A program made the translations under genes and the position numbers. Shown here in pieces: positions 32,367 through 41,759 of a DNA stretch of 64,000 nt. The stretch's first letter is position 1, and the number at the start of each line of letters is the position of its first letter. The notes under the pieces are model-generated. The model was not told where the DNA came from and made no database searches. It saw only the letters and a list, made by a program, of their open reading frames with translations. Origin of the DNA: Staphylococcus sp. M0911 (lineage in GTDB: Bacteria > Bacillota > Bacilli > Staphylococcales > Staphylococcaceae); the NCBI RefSeq assembly GCF_003491325.1, contig NZ_CP022881.1, positions 1,612,001-1,676,000 on the forward strand. The letters run 5' to 3'.

Positions 32367-32894
32367 TTATTCTATTATAACTGCATTAGTTGAATCCTTT
32401 TCAGTTAAGTATACTTTAACGGATTCATCGCGTGCAGTTGGTATATTTTTTCCTACAAAATCTGCGCGAATTGGAAGCTCTCTGTGGCCTCGATCAACTA
32501 GCGTAGCTAATCCAATTTTAATTGGTCTCTCATGTAATAAGATGGCATCTAATGACGCTCTAACCGTTCTTCCAGTGTATAAGACGTCATCAATGATAAT
32601 AACAACTTTTCCTGTAATATCTACATCTATTTCAAAAGCTTTGTCGAATGATTGCTTCGAAACATGATCGATATCATCACGGAATTGTGTAATATCAATT
32701 GTGCCTGTTGGTAGAAGTTGTTGCTCTATCATATTTATTTTTTCTTGAATACGATAAGCTAAATATGCACCACGTGTTTTAATGCCTAGTAATACCAAAT
32801 TCTCAGTACCTTTGTTATACTCTAATATTTCATGTGCAATTCGAGTAACTGTACGTTGAATTGCTGCTTCATCCATTATGATACGTTCAGACAT
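32367..32894 (-). CDS. pyrR: PyrR, pyrimidine operon RNA-binding attenuator and uracil phosphoribosyltransferase
   Basis: PyrR binds pyr mRNA leader loops in the presence of UMP/UTP and promotes termination; it also has UPRTase activity. The 175-residue protein contains the PRPP loop [18 protein letters not shown] and [12 protein letters not shown]. First gene of the operon, placed between the two attenuators it is expected to control. Confidence 0.97.
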   Translation of the reverse strand: MSERIIMDEAAIQRTVTRIAHEILEYNKGTENLVLLGIKTRGAYLAYRIQEKINMIEQQLLPTGTIDITQFRDDIDHVSKQSFDKAFEIDVDITGKVVIIIDDVLYTGRTVRASLDAILLHERPIKIGLATLVDRGHRELPIRADFVGKNIPTARDESVKVYLTEKDSTNAVIIE

Positions 32895-32922
32895 TGTCTC
32901 ACCTCTATCTCTTATTCATATC

Positions 32923-33139
32923 AAAAAAACCTCACGTCTTTAACAAAGACATGAGGTTGATATATAGATAATGCGTGATATCAATTTAGCCCTAGTGTAA
33001 CTAAACAATATTCCACACATATTCTTAACTGTTTGTTATGCAATCATTCAATGATTGATCGTTAGTTATCATCTCATTAAATTAATAACAATCATGTATA
33101 TCAGTATCATTTTCATGTCTTTGAAGCCTCTCTGGACTT
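32923..33139 (-). promoter_or_regulatory. PyrR-dependent attenuator in the pyr operon leader
   Basis: On the minus strand AAGTCCAGAGAGGCTT (33124-33139) matches the PyrR-binding consensus AGUCCAGAGAGGCU fully. Directly after it, CAAAGACATGA (complement of 33113-33123) is an 11-nt perfect match to the 5' arm of the terminator (TCATGTCTTTG, complement of 32944-32954). The terminator stem (32928-32941 with 32945-32958) ends in a seven-T tract at 32923-32929. So antiterminator and terminator are mutually exclusive, with PyrR tipping the balance. It occupies most of the 396-bp gap 32895-33290. Confidence 0.93.
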
Positions 33140-33175
33140 ATCTTTAAAGACTACTTTTATATTTAAACTGTTATT

Positions 33176-33204
33176 AGTTTAATCCTAAAGTTGCAAATAG
33201 TCAA
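33176..33204 (-). promoter_or_regulatory. SigA promoter of the pyr operon
   Basis: On the minus strand TTGACT (33199-33204) and TAAACT (33176-33181) are exactly 17 bp apart, about 35 bp upstream of the first PyrR-binding loop. Confidence 0.8.
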
Positions 33205-33290
33205 CGTCTTTTCTAAGAAAATACTTGATTGATTAACATTTTTTAAATGTTTACTATATTATGTCATTTGCATCGCTAGCGGTATTTTAT

Positions 33291-34424
33291 TTAATCACAG
33301 ACTTGGTACGTTTTTTTTATATTTTTATAATACAAAAGCATAACTAAAATATTTGCAATTGCGATACTGATAATCATTACATCTTGATAACCATTAAAAA
33401 ACATACTAATGATAAATGATAAAACCAACAGTATTGCGCCGATTATAATATAATTGATGTTTTTAAGTTCTTTATGAAAATATGTCGTATTAATCCAAAC
33501 ACCAATATAAAATAATAAAATACTACCATGCATCATACAGATTTCAAACTTTGAACTTAACTGATGAGAATCACTAAAAATAACAGCAGCATTTAAAATA
33601 CCTAATGCGATATTAATTAATAAGTGTGTATAAACGAGTTGGAAACCAATGGTCGTTTGATGTAAATTAATATGACTTTCAGTCACTAACCAATATGTTC
33701 CGAATAAACTTACAACGATTAAAAATTGAAATATATAAATATAATTGAAATGCTCAATACTAAATATAGATGTTAAACCAACTAAAACCTCACCAAATAT
33801 AATAATCGTCAACAACGAGAATCTTTCAACTAAATGTGATAAATTCACAGGTGATTGATATAAATATTTTCGGTATGGAATCAAGCCTGTTGAAGCAATA
33901 AATAATCCTAAAAACCCTGGAATATAATGAATACTTTTTGGTAATACAAGAGATACTAATGAAAGGATTGCAACGATTAATGCAACAATTGCAAATGCCT
34001 GACACGTTTTATAATCAGATTTATGCTTTGTTTTATTTAAATGCAAACTATATTGAATACTTATACTCAAATATAGAATTCCAATACATAGAAAGAATGG
34101 AAAGAATGTCTTTTCGAAATCAGGATATAAACTATTTGATAAAAATACTAATACAAACAAGTTAAACATCATAAATATGACATCTTTAGTTGTCGTTTCT
34201 CCAAATCTATTTGTATAAAATGTTTGATGCGACCATAATATCCATAAAAACACACTCATAATGATATACTTTAAAAATAATTCAGATGATATGGTCCCCC
34301 CATGTACATTTAAAATGACATGTGCCATCTTCTGCATTGCATAAACAAATATTAAATCAAAAAATAATTCATGAAATCCCGCACTTTTCTCTTGTAAATG
34401 TCGAGGTTGATACGATGTTTCCAT
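33291..34424 (-). CDS. LtrA-family (low temperature requirement A) membrane protein
   Basis: A 377-residue polytopic membrane protein with about nine to ten hydrophobic segments. The N-terminus ATTSYQ-like leader is followed by FHELFFDLIFVYAM and FLWILWSHQTFYTNRFG, which are typical of the LtrA family (ligand or function unknown; first linked to growth of Listeria at low temperature). Monocistronic: the pyr promoter lies just after its end, and the 3' end has no clear terminator. Presence is accessory rather than core in staphylococci as far as I know. Confidence 0.8.
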   Translation of the reverse strand: METSYQPRHLQEKSAGFHELFFDLIFVYAMQKMAHVILNVHGGTISSELFLKYIIMSVFLWILWSHQTFYTNRFGETTTKDVIFMMFNLFVLVFLSNSLYPDFEKTFFPFFLCIGILYLSISIQYSLHLNKTKHKSDYKTCQAFAIVALIVAILSLVSLVLPKSIHYIPGFLGLFIASTGLIPYRKYLYQSPVNLSHLVERFSLLTIIIFGEVLVGLTSIFSIEHFNYIYIFQFLIVVSLFGTYWLVTESHINLHQTTIGFQLVYTHLLINIALGILNAAVIFSDSHQLSSKFEICMMHGSILLFYIGVWINTTYFHKELKNINYIIIGAILLVLSFIISMFFNGYQDVMIISIAIANILVMLLYYKNIKKTYQVCD

Positions 34425-34574
34425 TTAGTTTGTTCCTACTTTCACTTTGTTTTCAACATATCATAGCATATTACATGTTATGTTCATATATTTTATTCTA
34501 TAGAACCTATAACTCATTTTATAATTACTCTATAAATGAACTTCCTACATTATTTAACATATTTCTTTTGATTA

Positions 34575-34616
34575 TAAAAAAGCCCCTAAATGACAATGGG
34601 ACATCATTTAAGAGCT
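34575..34616 (-). terminator. Terminator after the rluD-like gene
   Basis: AGCTCTTAAATGA (complement of 34604-34616) pairs with TCATTTAGGGGCT (complement of 34581-34593) with two mismatched or wobble positions, ending in a T-run (34575-34580 on the minus strand). It lies 31 bp after the stop. Confidence 0.7.
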
Positions 34617-34647
34617 GTGATAGTATTTATTATTTTTATGCCATTTT

Positions 34648-35565
34648 CTAGGCATCTCTTTTTCTAATATCGGCTAATAAATCTTCAAATTCTTGAGGTA
34701 ACTCTGCTGTTCTTTCAATATATTCATGAGTAACTGGATGCTCAAATCCTATTACACCTGCATGTAAGGCTTGTCCGCCAATATCTAATGTTTTTTTAGG
34801 ACCATATTTAGGGTCTCCAACTAATGGGAAACCGATATATTTCATATGCACACGAATTTGGTGCGTACGGCCTGTTTCGAGTTCACATTCTATTAAAGTA
34901 TAATCTTTAAAATGTTCTAAAACGTTAAAATGTGTTACTGCTTCTTTTCCATCATCTACTACTGCCATCGCTTGACGGTCTTTTTTATTACGTCCAATAG
35001 GTGCATCCACTGTTCCATAGTCATGTGGAATATTACCATGAACTAATGCAACATATTTACGCTTAACTGATTTAGCCATTAATTGTTCAACTAAACCACG
35101 GTGTGCAATGTCATTTTTAGCAACCATCAATAAACCAGATGTATCCATATCAATACGATGCACGATACCTGGACGAATTTCACCGTTAATACCAGATAAA
35201 TTTTTAATTTGATACATCAACCCATTAACTAACGTACCAGTGTAATGGCCTGGTGATGGATGAACTACCATCCCTTTTGGTTTATAAACAATAGCTACAT
35301 CATCATCTTCATAATATATATCAAGATTTAAATTTTCCGGTGTGATATCTGCTTCAACGACTTCTTGTTCAGTCACAACGATATTGTCATTTTGCTTCAC
35401 TTTATAATTGGGTTTGACCACTTTGTCATTAACTTTCACAAGATCTTCTTTAATCCAATCTTGAATTTGGCTACGTGACCAATCACTATTTAATTCTGGT
35501 AATACTTTATCTAATCTCTGTCCAACATGATTACTATCTGTAATCGTATATTCATACGTTTCCAT
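34648..35565 (-). CDS. RluA/RluD-family 23S rRNA pseudouridine synthase
   Basis: Converts specific uridines in 23S rRNA to pseudouridine. The 305-residue protein has an N-terminal S4 RNA-binding domain (about 12-75) and the catalytic motif HRIDMDTSGLLMVAK, whose first Asp is the nucleophile, plus ELETGRTHQIRVHM. It follows lspA by 11 bp, the conserved lspA-rluD pair. The exact target uridine cannot be read from sequence. Confidence 0.93.
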   Translation of the reverse strand: METYEYTITDSNHVGQRLDKVLPELNSDWSRSQIQDWIKEDLVKVNDKVVKPNYKVKQNDNIVVTEQEVVEADITPENLNLDIYYEDDDVAIVYKPKGMVVHPSPGHYTGTLVNGLMYQIKNLSGINGEIRPGIVHRIDMDTSGLLMVAKNDIAHRGLVEQLMAKSVKRKYVALVHGNIPHDYGTVDAPIGRNKKDRQAMAVVDDGKEAVTHFNVLEHFKDYTLIECELETGRTHQIRVHMKYIGFPLVGDPKYGPKKTLDIGGQALHAGVIGFEHPVTHEYIERTAELPQEFEDLLADIRKRDA

Positions 35566-35576
35566 AATCAGACCTC

Positions 35577-36053
35577 CTAACCTTTATTTGTTGTATCTTT
35601 AAGTAGTGCAATAATGACTAATATCACACCAATTGTTAAACTTGAATCGGCTACATTGAAGATAGGAAAATCATATCCAAAAATATTTGTATCAATAAAA
35701 TCAACAACTTCTCCATTTAATAAACGATCAATGAAATTTCCTAAAGCACCTGCAAATAATAAACTTATCGCTAACTGCATAAATAAATTATATTGCGCTT
35801 CTTTTATAAAGAACAATACGAGCACAATTAAAATAATCACTGTAATAATATAAAAGAAGAACATTTTACCGCTTAATATTCCCCAAGCAGCACCATTATT
35901 TCTATGTGACGTTATATTTAAAAAATTGGGTATCACTTCGTAAGAATCGCCTATTTTCATTGAACTAGCAATAATCCATTTTGTCACTTGGTCAATGACT
36001 ATGATTAAAAAGGCTACGAGTAATGAAATACCGACATAATATTTCTTTTTCAT
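35577..36053 (-). CDS. lspA: Lipoprotein signal peptidase (signal peptidase II)
   Basis: Cleaves the signal peptide of diacylated prolipoproteins in the membrane. The 158-residue protein has four membrane segments and the two catalytic Asp regions GALGNFIDRLLNGEVVDFID and FNVADSSLTIG, plus HRNNGAAWGIL. Usual length. Target of globomycin-type inhibitors. Co-transcribed with the rluD-like gene. Confidence 0.97.
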   Translation of the reverse strand: MKKKYYVGISLLVAFLIIVIDQVTKWIIASSMKIGDSYEVIPNFLNITSHRNNGAAWGILSGKMFFFYIITVIILIVLVLFFIKEAQYNLFMQLAISLLFAGALGNFIDRLLNGEVVDFIDTNIFGYDFPIFNVADSSLTIGVILVIIALLKDTTNKG

Positions 36054-36262
36054 TCATGTTCCTCCATTCAGAACCATTCATCACTTTTTACAACAACTTT
36101 CATTATATCTTAAACAAGAGTATAAAAACAGGTTAGCTTCATAATAAATATTTGCTAAAACATATAGGAGTAAGGCAGAAATAATAAAGAAACACTAATC
36201 ATTTATGATGTAGTGGTTCTTACGCATTAGCCGCAGCTAATATGTACTTTAAAATAGAAATA

Positions 36263-36534
36263 CATGAGTGAAACTCATGCATAAGAAATACTAATTTCTA
36301 AAGTAAAAGTATTTCTTTATTGTTGTCCATCCCCAACTTGCATTGTCTGTAGATTTTCTTTTCGAAATTCTCTATGTTTGGGGCCCGTCCCCACGGCAAG
36401 GTTGACTAGAAACGAAAAAGCTTGGTACATTAGACCGTCTTTGTAATTTATTACTTAGACGGTTTTATGCATGAACTTTAGTTCATGTATACCTCTAAAG
36501 CTTAATTTGAACACATGAGTCAATACTCATGTGT
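36263..36534. other. Hairpin-rich non-coding stretch
   Basis: The 552-bp gap 36054-36605 has no convincing ORF. It holds several inverted repeats: CATGAGT/ACTCATG (36263-36279), AGAAATAC/GTATTTCT (36284-36291 with 36309-36316), ACCGTCT/AGACGGT (36434-36440 with 36457-36463, then TTTT on the plus strand), CATGAAC/GTTCATG (36470-36487) and ACACATGAGT/ACTCATGTGT (36511-36520 with 36525-36534, perfect, 4-nt loop). The STAR-like repeat lies in the middle. It may encode a structured RNA; no promoter was fixed. Confidence 0.5.
36327..36429. repeat. Staphylococcal STAR-like interspersed repeat
   Basis: The segment contains the elements CCCCAACTTGCATTGTCTGT, TTTCGAAATTCTCTATGTTT, a GGGGCCCGTCCCC core and GACTAGAAACGAAAAAGCTTG. 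I recognise these from the intergenic repeat common in Staphylococcus genomes (STAR-type elements, with a GTTGGGGCCC core). The GGGG/CCCC core can form a short hairpin. This copy has small changes from the form I remember in S. aureus. Confidence 0.7.
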
Positions 36535-36605
36535 AAGTCACCTACAGCCTATATATGAATGTAACTTGAAATATATTAATATCCTAGCCTGCACTCATTT
36601 CATCA

Positions 36606-37082
36606 TTAGGATATATGTTGATTTTCTTTAGGATGAATATATTGATATTGATCAACGTCATTCGCTGGTATAGTTCTATTTGATATTTCATATGGCTTTT
36701 TAAAATTCATTTCTGAAATGTATAATGATTGATCCTCGTTCACTTTTTCAATATAGGCTACATGACCATATTTCCCTTCAGTCGTCTGTAAAATCGAACC
36801 TTCTTTAGGATGTTGATTGACTTTATATTGATCTTTTTTAGCATTTTTCGCCCAATCTTTAGCGTCATGCCAAGAGTTTGCAATTTGATGATGGTCTTCT
36901 CTCACCTTATCGAAAACATAATATGTACATTGTCCTTTTTGATACGTATTATATTTCATCGGATTAAAATCGAATAAATGATTTTTAGGTTCAGTCATAT
37001 CTTGATTATTCAAACCATCAAAAATTGCTGCTAGCGTTAGGCTAATCGTAATAAATAACATCCAAACAATACTTTTCTTCAC
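36606..37082 (-). CDS. CHAP-domain exported protein
   Basis: A 158-residue protein with an N-terminal membrane or signal segment (about 4-23, IVWMLFITISLTLAAIF) and a CHAP amidase/endopeptidase domain. The probable catalytic Cys is in KGQCTYYVF and the His in YGHVAYIEKV, with the third region ISEMNFKKP. No wall-binding repeats. Likely a small secreted or membrane-anchored peptidoglycan hydrolase, or a substrate-trimming relative. It starts 4 bp after the VOC gene and may be co-transcribed with it. No cleavage motif is obvious. Confidence 0.8.
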   Translation of the reverse strand: MKKSIVWMLFITISLTLAAIFDGLNNQDMTEPKNHLFDFNPMKYNTYQKGQCTYYVFDKVREDHHQIANSWHDAKDWAKNAKKDQYKVNQHPKEGSILQTTEGKYGHVAYIEKVNEDQSLYISEMNFKKPYEISNRTIPANDVDQYQYIHPKENQHIS

Positions 37083-37086
37083 TTCA

Positions 37087-37881
37087 TCACGCTTCTTTTA
37101 TAAAATTAAATCTAAAGTATATCCCATCTGGTCCTTTGATATTTAAATGTGTCGTTTCAGGATAATGAAAGTCTACAAGCGCTAAGCCATAAGAATGTGC
37201 ATTATCCACCCGTTTGGTTCCAGAAATCCATTGATTTAGTGCTAAATGATGATGATAATGTTGTGAGGATAAAAAGAGCGAGTAATCATCCATATATGCA
37301 GATTCTTCCAAACCAAAATAATTGAAATAGTATGGTTTAACTTCAGAAATACGAATCGACTTCAAATGCAAGGTACCTATTTTTGTGTCATCTGGTATAC
37401 CATGCCATTTTTCATCTGATACTTCATTTAATAAACGTGGTACATTAATTGGTACGATATTAAGTAACACTTTGTCATCTTCATAATGCCATTCTTCAAA
37501 ATCTTGATCGACATAGAACTTCAAACCATTTCCTTCTGGATCTTCGATAAATAGAGATGTGGCTACACTTTGTTCCCCACCATTTACCGGGATTTCATAG
37601 TCGCTTAATTGTACTAACAAATCAGCTAAATCCGATAATGAAGGCAGCATAATGCCTATATTGAATAACCCAGCTTCTGACATTAGAGGTTCTCTACCAT
37701 TAGCAATTTCATTTAAAGTAATAAAATGGTTTGACATGCCCACTTCATATTGAATACTTGTCATCGTTTCATTGACAATATTAAATCCTAAAATCTGTTC
37801 GTAAAATGGTTTGAGCGCATCTTTATCTCTCACATTAATCGTTATTCCGTTGACAAAATTTGCATCTTTATTATGAAACAT
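37087..37881 (-). CDS. Two-domain VOC-superfamily protein (CatE-like glyoxalase/dioxygenase fold)
   Basis: A 264-residue protein with two glyoxalase-type halves (about 10-125 and 160-264): NGITINVRDKDALKPFYEQILGF, EDPEGNGLKFYVD and, in the second half, IGTLHLKSIRI and IKGPDGIYFRFNFI. It resembles CatE-type extradiol dioxygenases and related proteins; the substrate is unknown. The ATG giving MFHNKDANF is chosen because AGAGGT lies 7 bp upstream; the longer frame needs a TTG. Followed closely by the CHAP gene. Confidence 0.8.
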   Translation of the reverse strand: MFHNKDANFVNGITINVRDKDALKPFYEQILGFNIVNETMTSIQYEVGMSNHFITLNEIANGREPLMSEAGLFNIGIMLPSLSDLADLLVQLSDYEIPVNGGEQSVATSLFIEDPEGNGLKFYVDQDFEEWHYEDDKVLLNIVPINVPRLLNEVSDEKWHGIPDDTKIGTLHLKSIRISEVKPYYFNYFGLEESAYMDDYSLFLSSQHYHHHLALNQWISGTKRVDNAHSYGLALVDFHYPETTHLNIKGPDGIYFRFNFIKEA

Positions 37882-38045
37882 TCCATGTACCTCTTTCAAA
37901 ATAACTTATCTATATAACTATCTTTACTTATGAATTATGACTCATATTTTAAATATTATGCAAAAAAATCAAAACAAAAGCAACTTAATTGCAATGCTTA
38001 TCAATACGATTTATTTATACCCATACTGTCTCAAGTCATTGCAAA

Positions 38046-38087
38046 ATAAAAACTGTTAGCAAAATCATTCGACTTTGCTAACAGTTT
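38046..38087 (-). terminator. Terminator after ileS
   Basis: AAACTGTTAGCAAA (38050-38063) pairs perfectly with TTTGCTAACAGTTT (38074-38087), followed on the minus strand by TTTATTTTGC. It lies 17 bp after the ileS stop. Confidence 0.85.
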
Positions 38088-38104
38088 GAATATTACATTA
38101 ACGA

Positions 38105-40855
38105 TTAAATTAGTGTTTTAACGACTTCTTGGCAACGTGGACATAAATGATCTAGTTCACCAACAGAACCTAATTGATCACTATAGTTCCAACATCTTTC
38201 ACATTTTTCACCTTCTGCATGTTCAATACGGATGTCACCATGTTGATATGATACGCCGTTATCAACTTGATCAACAACCTCCGCTTGTGACGTAATGAAT
38301 AATTGTTGTAAATCATCAAATTGTTGTAAGAACTCTGTAGCATTAAAGTCTTGATTACTACCAATCACAACTTTAGCTTCTAATGATTTACCAATTACTT
38401 TTTCATTACGTGCTGCTTCTAAAGCACGGTTCACATCATCACGTAAATTCATAAATGTATTCCATTTATCTAATAATTGTTGATCTACCTCTTCAACTTT
38501 AGGCATATCAGCTAAGTGAACACTTTCCTCTTTAACGTGAGGTGTATGTGACCAAACTTCCTCTGCTGTATGCACTAAAATTGGTGCAAGCAACTTAGTC
38601 ATATCAACTAAGATTTGATAAAGTACTGTTTGCATACTACGACGTTTATGTGAAGAACGTTCTTCGATATATAGAATATCTTTACCATAATCTAAGTAGA
38701 AGTTACTTAATTCAACATTAATAAAGTTTTGAACTTCTTGATAGATATTAAGATAATCAAAGTTTTCATAATTGTTAATTGTGCTTGCAGTAAATTCACG
38801 TAAACGATGTAATAAATAACGATCTACTTCTAATAACTCCGCTTCAGCAATGCTATCAGTTTCAGGATTGAAATCACTCACATTACCTAACATAAATCTT
38901 AATGTATTTCTGATTTTACGATATACATCAGATGTTTGTTTTAAGATTTCATCTGAAATACGTACATCTGCTAAATAGTCTGTACTACTTACCCAAAGAC
39001 GTGCAATATCAGCACCTTTTTGTTTAACGACTTGATCAGGAACGATGACATTACCTAATGATTTACTCATTTTCTTACCTTCTCCGTCCATAACGAAACC
39101 ATGAGATAATAAGAATTTATATGGTGCTTGTCCTCTTGTAGCAACAGAAGTTGTAATAGATGAGTTAAACCAACCACGGTATTGGTCACTACCTTCAAAG
39201 TATAAGTCAGCTGGGAAACTTAATTCTGGACGTGTTTCAAGCACACCTCTATGAGATGAACCAGAATCAAACCAAACATCCATGATGTCATTTTCTTTCG
39301 TAAATTCACCATTTGGACTACCTGGATGTGTGAAGCCTTCAGGTAATAAATCTTTGGCTTCTTTTTCAAACCAAATATTAGAACCATGTTGTTCAAATAA
39401 ATCTGCAACGTGATTTACAGTTTCTTTGGTCATGATGATGTCACCATTTTCTGCATAAAACACAGGAAGTGGTACGCCCCAAACACGTTGACGTGAAATT
39501 ACCCATTCACCACGGTCACGAATCATATTATAAATACGTGTTTTACCCCAATCTACTTTAAATTGAGTATCTTCAATTGCATCTAAAATGTCTTGTCTCA
39601 CTTTATTAATAGATGCAAACCATTGTGGTGTTGCACGGAAGATAACTGGTTTTTTCGTTCTCCAATCGTGAGGATAACTATGCGTAATAAAGTTTAATTT
39701 TAACAATGCATCTTTCTCAGTTAATAAGTCTGTTACTGCTTTATTCGCTTTATCATAGAACATACCTTCAAAAGGTCCACCTTCTTCAGTGAAGACACCT
39801 TTATCATTTAATGGACTAATCACTGGTAAATCATATTTTTGTCCAACAATGTAGTCGTCTTCCCCGTGTCCAGGTGCTGTATGAACACAACCTGTACCAG
39901 CATCAGTTGTAACATGTTCACCGTTAATAACTAATGAAGTACGATCTAAGAATGGATGTTGTGCTTCAACATATTCTAATTCTTTACCTGTAAATTCTTT
40001 TTCAAGTTGAATCGTATCTTGATCCCATTCTAAAGCTTCTGCTACTGTTTCAGCTAATGCTTGAGCAATAATATATTTTTTGCCATTTACATTGTATTGT
40101 CCGTATTTTAATTCCGGATGAACAGTAATCGCAACATTAGAAGGAATTGTCCAAGGTGTAGTTGTCCAGATAATGAATTGAGCATCTTTATCTACTACAC
40201 CTTTATCATCTTTAACATCAAATGCAACGTAAATTGATGCTGAACGTTTATCATGATATTCGATTTCCGCTTCTGCTAGAGATGATTCACTAGATGGTGA
40301 CCAATAGACTGGCTTTTTACCTTTATAAATAAGTCCTTTTTCTGCCATTTCACCGAATAATCGAATTTGAGCAGCTTCATATTCAGGTTTCAATGTGATA
40401 TATGGATCGTTAAAGTCACCACGTACACCTAGACGTTTGAAATCTTTCTTTTGAATTTCAATTTGCTCTAGAGCGAATTCTTTACATTTTTCTCTAAATT
40501 CGGCTGTAGACATTTTTTTACGATCTACACCTTTTTTAGTCAATGCTTGTTCAATTGGAAGACCATGTGTATCCCAACCTGGTACATATGGTGCATAAAA
40601 ACCTTGCATTGTTTTATAACGTACAATAAAGTCTTTAATAATTTTGTTTAATGCATGACCCATATGTAAACTACCATTCGCGTATGGTGGTCCATCGTGT
40701 AAAATATATGAGGCATTACCTTTGTTTTTCTCTAAAGCTTTTTGATATTGATTGTCTGCATCCCATTGCTCTTGGATTTTTGGTTCTTTATTTGGTAAAC
40801 CGCCTCGCATTGGAAATTCTGTTTTGGGCATTAATAACGTATCTTTATAATTCAT
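38105..40855 (-). CDS. ileS: Isoleucyl-tRNA synthetase (native, chromosomal type)
   Basis: Charges tRNA-Ile. The 916-residue class I enzyme has the HIGH-type motif [13 protein letters not shown] near the N-terminus, KKMSKSLGN, an editing CP1 domain, and a C-terminal zinc site ([10 protein letters not shown] ... CPRCQ). In the numbering of S. aureus the Val residues 588 ([14 protein letters not shown]) and 631 (DYLADVRIS) are both present, so the common low-level mupirocin-resistance changes are absent. Controlled by the T-box just upstream. Confidence 0.97.
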   Translation of the reverse strand: MNYKDTLLMPKTEFPMRGGLPNKEPKIQEQWDADNQYQKALEKNKGNASYILHDGPPYANGSLHMGHALNKIIKDFIVRYKTMQGFYAPYVPGWDTHGLPIEQALTKKGVDRKKMSTAEFREKCKEFALEQIEIQKKDFKRLGVRGDFNDPYITLKPEYEAAQIRLFGEMAEKGLIYKGKKPVYWSPSSESSLAEAEIEYHDKRSASIYVAFDVKDDKGVVDKDAQFIIWTTTPWTIPSNVAITVHPELKYGQYNVNGKKYIIAQALAETVAEALEWDQDTIQLEKEFTGKELEYVEAQHPFLDRTSLVINGEHVTTDAGTGCVHTAPGHGEDDYIVGQKYDLPVISPLNDKGVFTEEGGPFEGMFYDKANKAVTDLLTEKDALLKLNFITHSYPHDWRTKKPVIFRATPQWFASINKVRQDILDAIEDTQFKVDWGKTRIYNMIRDRGEWVISRQRVWGVPLPVFYAENGDIIMTKETVNHVADLFEQHGSNIWFEKEAKDLLPEGFTHPGSPNGEFTKENDIMDVWFDSGSSHRGVLETRPELSFPADLYFEGSDQYRGWFNSSITTSVATRGQAPYKFLLSHGFVMDGEGKKMSKSLGNVIVPDQVVKQKGADIARLWVSSTDYLADVRISDEILKQTSDVYRKIRNTLRFMLGNVSDFNPETDSIAEAELLEVDRYLLHRLREFTASTINNYENFDYLNIYQEVQNFINVELSNFYLDYGKDILYIEERSSHKRRSMQTVLYQILVDMTKLLAPILVHTAEEVWSHTPHVKEESVHLADMPKVEEVDQQLLDKWNTFMNLRDDVNRALEAARNEKVIGKSLEAKVVIGSNQDFNATEFLQQFDDLQQLFITSQAEVVDQVDNGVSYQHGDIRIEHAEGEKCERCWNYSDQLGSVGELDHLCPRCQEVVKTLI

Positions 40856-40878
40856 ATACTTTCATTCCTCCTAATTAT

Positions 40879-41068
40879 AAAAAAGAACTCTAAGTTCAAT
40901 TAACAGGGACGGTTATACCGCGGTACCACCCTGATTAACTCAACTTAGAGTTCTCTCTTGGTTCTTTATTCATCATTATCAGTCAGTGATATAAGAAACA
41001 GTCTTATATTAGGCTCCCACCATTTCCTAATTCGCTGTAATAAGTGTAGTGTTTCTTACGTGTCTGAC
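40879..41068 (-). promoter_or_regulatory. Isoleucine T-box riboswitch of ileS
   Basis: On the minus strand the T-box core AGGGTGGTACCGCGG is at 40918-40932. Stem I is closed by GTCAG (41064-41068) with CTGAC (40982-40986). The specifier codon ATC (Ile) at 40988-40990 lies just before the closing strand and is followed by A, as in known T-boxes. The terminator arms AACTTAGAGTTCT-type (40942-40954 with 40884-40896) end in a T-run at 40879-40884. Uncharged tRNA-Ile would stabilise the antiterminator and switch on ileS. Confidence 0.95.
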
Positions 41069-41082
41069 TTCAAATTTAATTA

Positions 41083-41736
41083 TTATTTTAAACTCGTTGA
41101 TTCGGATTGACTTGTACTTGTTGAATCGCTTTGAGACGTTGATGTAGTCTCTGAAGTTTGTGTTGATTGTGATTGACTTTGCGCATTATTTTTCATAGCT
41201 TTTTCTTCTTCTGTTAAATCGTTATCATTCAAATGATGAATATCTTCTAAAGTGACCTGTTCAGCATCTAAATCATAATTTAATAAGTAATCCCAATCTT
41301 CATTCTTTAATAAGTCTAATTGCGCTTCAACTAGCATACGGAAACGTGATCTAAATACTTTAGATTGACGTTTCATATCTTCAGTTTGGAAAGCTAAGCG
41401 ACGTGCTTTCTCGATTGCATCGTTAACAATTTGGTCTGCTTGCGCTTGTGCTTTAGCAATTGTTGCCTCTGCATCCTTATTCGCTGCTAATTTTGTTTCT
41501 TCACCAGCTTTTTGAGCTTGTACTAAAGCATCGCTAACTGATTGGTGAACATCTTGATAAGACTTAATATTAGTATCTCTTTCTTCGATGACTTTTTCAA
41601 GTTGTTTTTTATCTTCTTTTAAACGTTCTATTTCAGTACTTAACTGGTCTAAATAGTTTGCAACTTCAGTAGGTTCTAAACCATTTTTCACACGAGTAAA
41701 CTCTTTGCTTTTAATTTCACTTGGTGTAAAAGGCAT
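41083..41736 (-). CDS. divIVA: Cell-division protein DivIVA
   Basis: A 217-residue coiled-coil protein that gathers at the division site and curved membranes. The conserved N-terminal membrane-binding segment MPFTPSEIKSKEFTRVKNG is followed by long heptad-rich regions (about 30-150). The C-terminus (about 183-217) is a low-complexity tail of Ser, Thr and Gln. It follows ylmH by 23 bp, the usual arrangement downstream of the dcw cluster. Confidence 0.96.
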   Translation of the reverse strand: MPFTPSEIKSKEFTRVKNGLEPTEVANYLDQLSTEIERLKEDKKQLEKVIEERDTNIKSYQDVHQSVSDALVQAQKAGEETKLAANKDAEATIAKAQAQADQIVNDAIEKARRLAFQTEDMKRQSKVFRSRFRMLVEAQLDLLKNEDWDYLLNYDLDAEQVTLEDIHHLNDNDLTEEEKAMKNNAQSQSQSTQTSETTSTSQSDSTSTSQSESTSLK

Positions 41737-41759
41737 TGTGTATCCTCCTTAATTTTACA

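Noticed and set aside
33938..34165. 75-codon plus-strand frame antisense to the LtrA-family gene
   Set aside because: No start signal and no recognisable protein; membrane-protein shadow.
38170..38364. 64-codon frame within the ileS 3' end, possible frameshift fragment
   Set aside because: ileS is continuous to its normal zinc-binding C-terminus, so no frameshift is needed.
38105..40855. Mupirocin-resistance variant of ileS
   Set aside because: Both valines linked to low-level resistance in S. aureus are present, and the gene is the native type with a T-box.
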